This document shows positions 5,184 through 5,198 of a stretch of 5,198 nt of DNA, one piece after another. The notes beneath the pieces are model-generated. The model did no database searches. It saw only the letters and a list, made by a program, of their open reading frames with translations, and was not told the origin of the DNA. The stretch is from an uncultured Campylobacter sp. Lineage in GTDB: Bacteria > Campylobacterota > Campylobacteria > Campylobacterales > Campylobacteraceae. Position 1 is the first letter of the stretch. Every line of letters starts with the position of its first letter. The position numbers and the translations under genes were made by a program. The stretch is taken from NCBI RefSeq assembly GCF_938030815.1, contig NZ_CALHII010000038.1, positions 1 to 5,198 on the forward strand, in the 5' to 3' direction.

Positions 5184-5198
5184 TTGATTATTTTGCTT

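Overview
The window reads as two unrelated pieces of bacterial DNA joined at about position 1250-1264. The left piece (1 to about 1250) looks like Neisseriaceae, most likely a Kingella. It is GC-rich and lacks the hexamer AAATTT. It carries exact copies of the 12-mer AAGCAGCCTGCA, which matches a DNA uptake sequence dialect that I recall being described for Kingella. The right piece (about 1265-5198) looks like a relatively GC-rich Campylobacter of the C. gracilis type. AAATTT words are everywhere, the promoters have a -10 box and T/A-rich upstream DNA without a clear -35, and the gene content fits. The species names are inferences; no database search was possible. Both groups live in the human mouth, so a chimeric contig from an oral metagenome or single-cell assembly is the simplest explanation. 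Real transfer cannot be excluded from sequence alone.

Left piece: the 3' part of an electron-transfer-flavoprotein:ubiquinone oxidoreductase gene (+ strand) ends at 965. A strong hairpin (982-1023), whose arms are two inverted uptake sequences, follows it and probably terminates transcription in both directions. A convergent ABC-type coding segment (- strand, stop at 1058) runs into the junction. Its C-terminal part resembles the nucleotide-binding domain of a YddA/SbmA-like ABC exporter.

Right piece: all genes are on the - strand. First comes the N-terminal part of a YbiT-like ABC-F ATPase, which reads in frame through the junction into the Neisseriaceae ABC segment and so forms a hybrid 233-residue ORF. 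It has a roughly 120-nt leader containing a 20-codon upstream ORF and two hairpins. Next is a likely two-gene operon of a small secreted cysteine-containing protein (3122-3514) and a cation diffusion facilitator (1974-3101), 20 nt apart. Its metal-site residues, N50/D54 and D158/D162, point to Mn(II). A 362-nt non-coding stretch (3515-3876) follows. The last gene is dapD (3877-5070), tetrahydrodipicolinate N-succinyltransferase of the lysine/diaminopimelate pathway, with its own promoter.

The genes do not form one pathway: respiration-linked flavoprotein dehydrogenation on the left, and metal efflux, ribosome-associated ATPase and cell-wall precursor synthesis on the right. I see no CRISPR, insertion sequence, tRNA, rRNA, phage or defence system. 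The most important message is the chimeric join and the hybrid ABC gene it creates.
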